Shown here: piece after piece, positions 13,829 through 14,372 of the stretch
Numbering within the stretch: the first letter of the stretch is position 1
Layout of the letters: each line of letters begins with the position of its first letter
Assembly: GCA_003453595.1 (NCBI GenBank)
Contig: DMOG01000010.1
Span: 1-14,372, forward strand
Reading direction: 5' to 3'
Source of the DNA: Candidatus Uhrbacteria bacterium
GTDB taxonomy: Bacteria; Patescibacteriota; Patescibacteriia; UBA9934
DNA length: 14,372 bases
The notes under the pieces: model-generated
Database searches by the model: none
The model's input: only the letters and a program-made list of their open reading frames with translations
Told to the model about the DNA's origin: nothing
Position numbers and translations under genes: made by a program

Positions 13829-14344
13829 TTATTCCATTCCATGCATTGAACGTAGTTTTTTAATCTTTTGCCTAATTTTTTGGCCATGCCTGGGATAGTA
13901 CACATCAAGCTCGACTTCTATGTTATCGTCTGGCGTAAATATTTGTTTAAGTGCCGCTATTCGTCCGTTGCCTTCAAATGTGTAATATCGACCTTCACTT
14001 GTTGGTACTGCTCGAGCATAGGTGGCTGATGGGAGATATTTTGAAAGATCTTCTTTTGAAAGCCTGCGTTTTTTAAGAAGTTTGGCTTTATATGGCTTAA
14101 GTTTGTTTACCCGTGCTTGAGTTGCCCTGATTGTATTTTCTCGATTATCAACTGGATGAATTGGATCAAGTGAATGAAGTTTACAATATTTAAAACCATG
14201 CCTTTTGCTATTTTGCATGATATCAATAACAATATGCGCCATCAATGCATCTTTATAATTCATCTGAAACAACTCAGAGCGCTTAGCAAAAAGCCAGTTC
14301 CAGACTTTATTAATCTCTAAAGCAATTTTTTGCAAGAAATTCAT
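13829..14344 (-). CDS. small basic protein with ParB/sulfiredoxin-like motif
   Basis: The 171-residue protein is strongly basic with many Lys/Arg, has no signal peptide and no clear membrane segment. Residues about 117-133 (RYYTFEGNGRIAALKQIF) resemble the GxGR nucleotide/phosphate-binding turn of the ParB/sulfiredoxin fold, followed by the beta-strand EVELDVYY. Upstream lie HSLDPIHPVDNRENTIRATQ and RRLSKEDLSKYLPSA, which could be the preceding helices. DNA binding is suggested by charge but not shown. ATG at 14344 is the first start in the frame. It converges on the kinase gene and ends directly at the shared terminator. The assignment to this fold is a motif-level guess. Confidence 0.5.
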   Translation of the reverse strand: MNFLQKIALEINKVWNWLFAKRSELFQMNYKDALMAHIVIDIMQNSKRHGFKYCKLHSLDPIHPVDNRENTIRATQARVNKLKPYKAKLLKKRRLSKEDLSKYLPSATYARAVPTSEGRYYTFEGNGRIAALKQIFTPDDNIEVELDVYYPRHGQKIRQKIKKLRSMHGME

Positions 14345-14372
14345 ACATTGAAAGGGCTTTGTTTCCTAATTC

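Overview
The window reads as a piece of a small-genome bacterium of the Candidate Phyla Radiation (Patescibacteria, probably a Parcubacteria/ABY1-type lineage). This is inferred from gene content rather than a marker tree: moderate-to-low GC, ribosomal genes beside lineage-typical orphan membrane and secreted proteins, a reduced TsaB-like protein, a secreted protein whose C-terminal domain I associate with this group, and almost no Shine-Dalgarno sequences. TGA acts as a normal stop (ends of the genes at 7033 and 10112), so this is not a UGA=Gly lineage.

Layout. 1-100: short direct repeats that look like the end of an insertion element. 100-1313: the rplJ-rplL operon with a near-consensus promoter, a recognisable L10 leader RNA, a terminator-like attenuator and a strong final terminator. 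1314-3720: a palindromic repeat element, then gpsA (promoter almost at its start codon), tspO and a RecB/Cas4-like PD-(D/E)XK nuclease. 3721-4096: a noncoding spacer with a structured RNA whose core resembles a cobalamin riboswitch, ended by a perfect 13-bp bidirectional terminator, with no same-strand gene behind it. 4097-6253 (minus): a membrane protein with a degenerate PP2C-like domain and an outer propeller-like domain. 6335-8734: a winged-helix regulator overlapping a reduced TsaB-like gene, a truncated MscS-like membrane protein and an unknown protein. 8763-9551 (minus): an AlkD-type DNA glycosylase interrupted in frame by a second copy of the palindromic repeat. 9594-10112: a FlaR-like P-loop kinase. 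10152-10225: tRNA-Gln(TTG). 10417-13756: a large secreted propeller/Ig-like protein followed by a cryptic Hanks-type kinase. 13829-14344 (minus): a small ParB/sulfiredoxin-like protein.

Themes. Most of the window is ordinary housekeeping plus lineage-specific genes; I see no defence island, prophage or CRISPR array. The points most worth follow-up are (i) the palindromic element that has colonised both an intergenic spacer and a coding sequence, where it adds about 30 codons without breaking the frame, like the Rickettsia palindromic elements; (ii) the orphan cobalamin-riboswitch-like RNA; (iii) the divergent kinase paired with a secreted adhesin-like protein; and (iv) the operator-like palindrome over the promoter of the winged-helix/TsaB-like pair.
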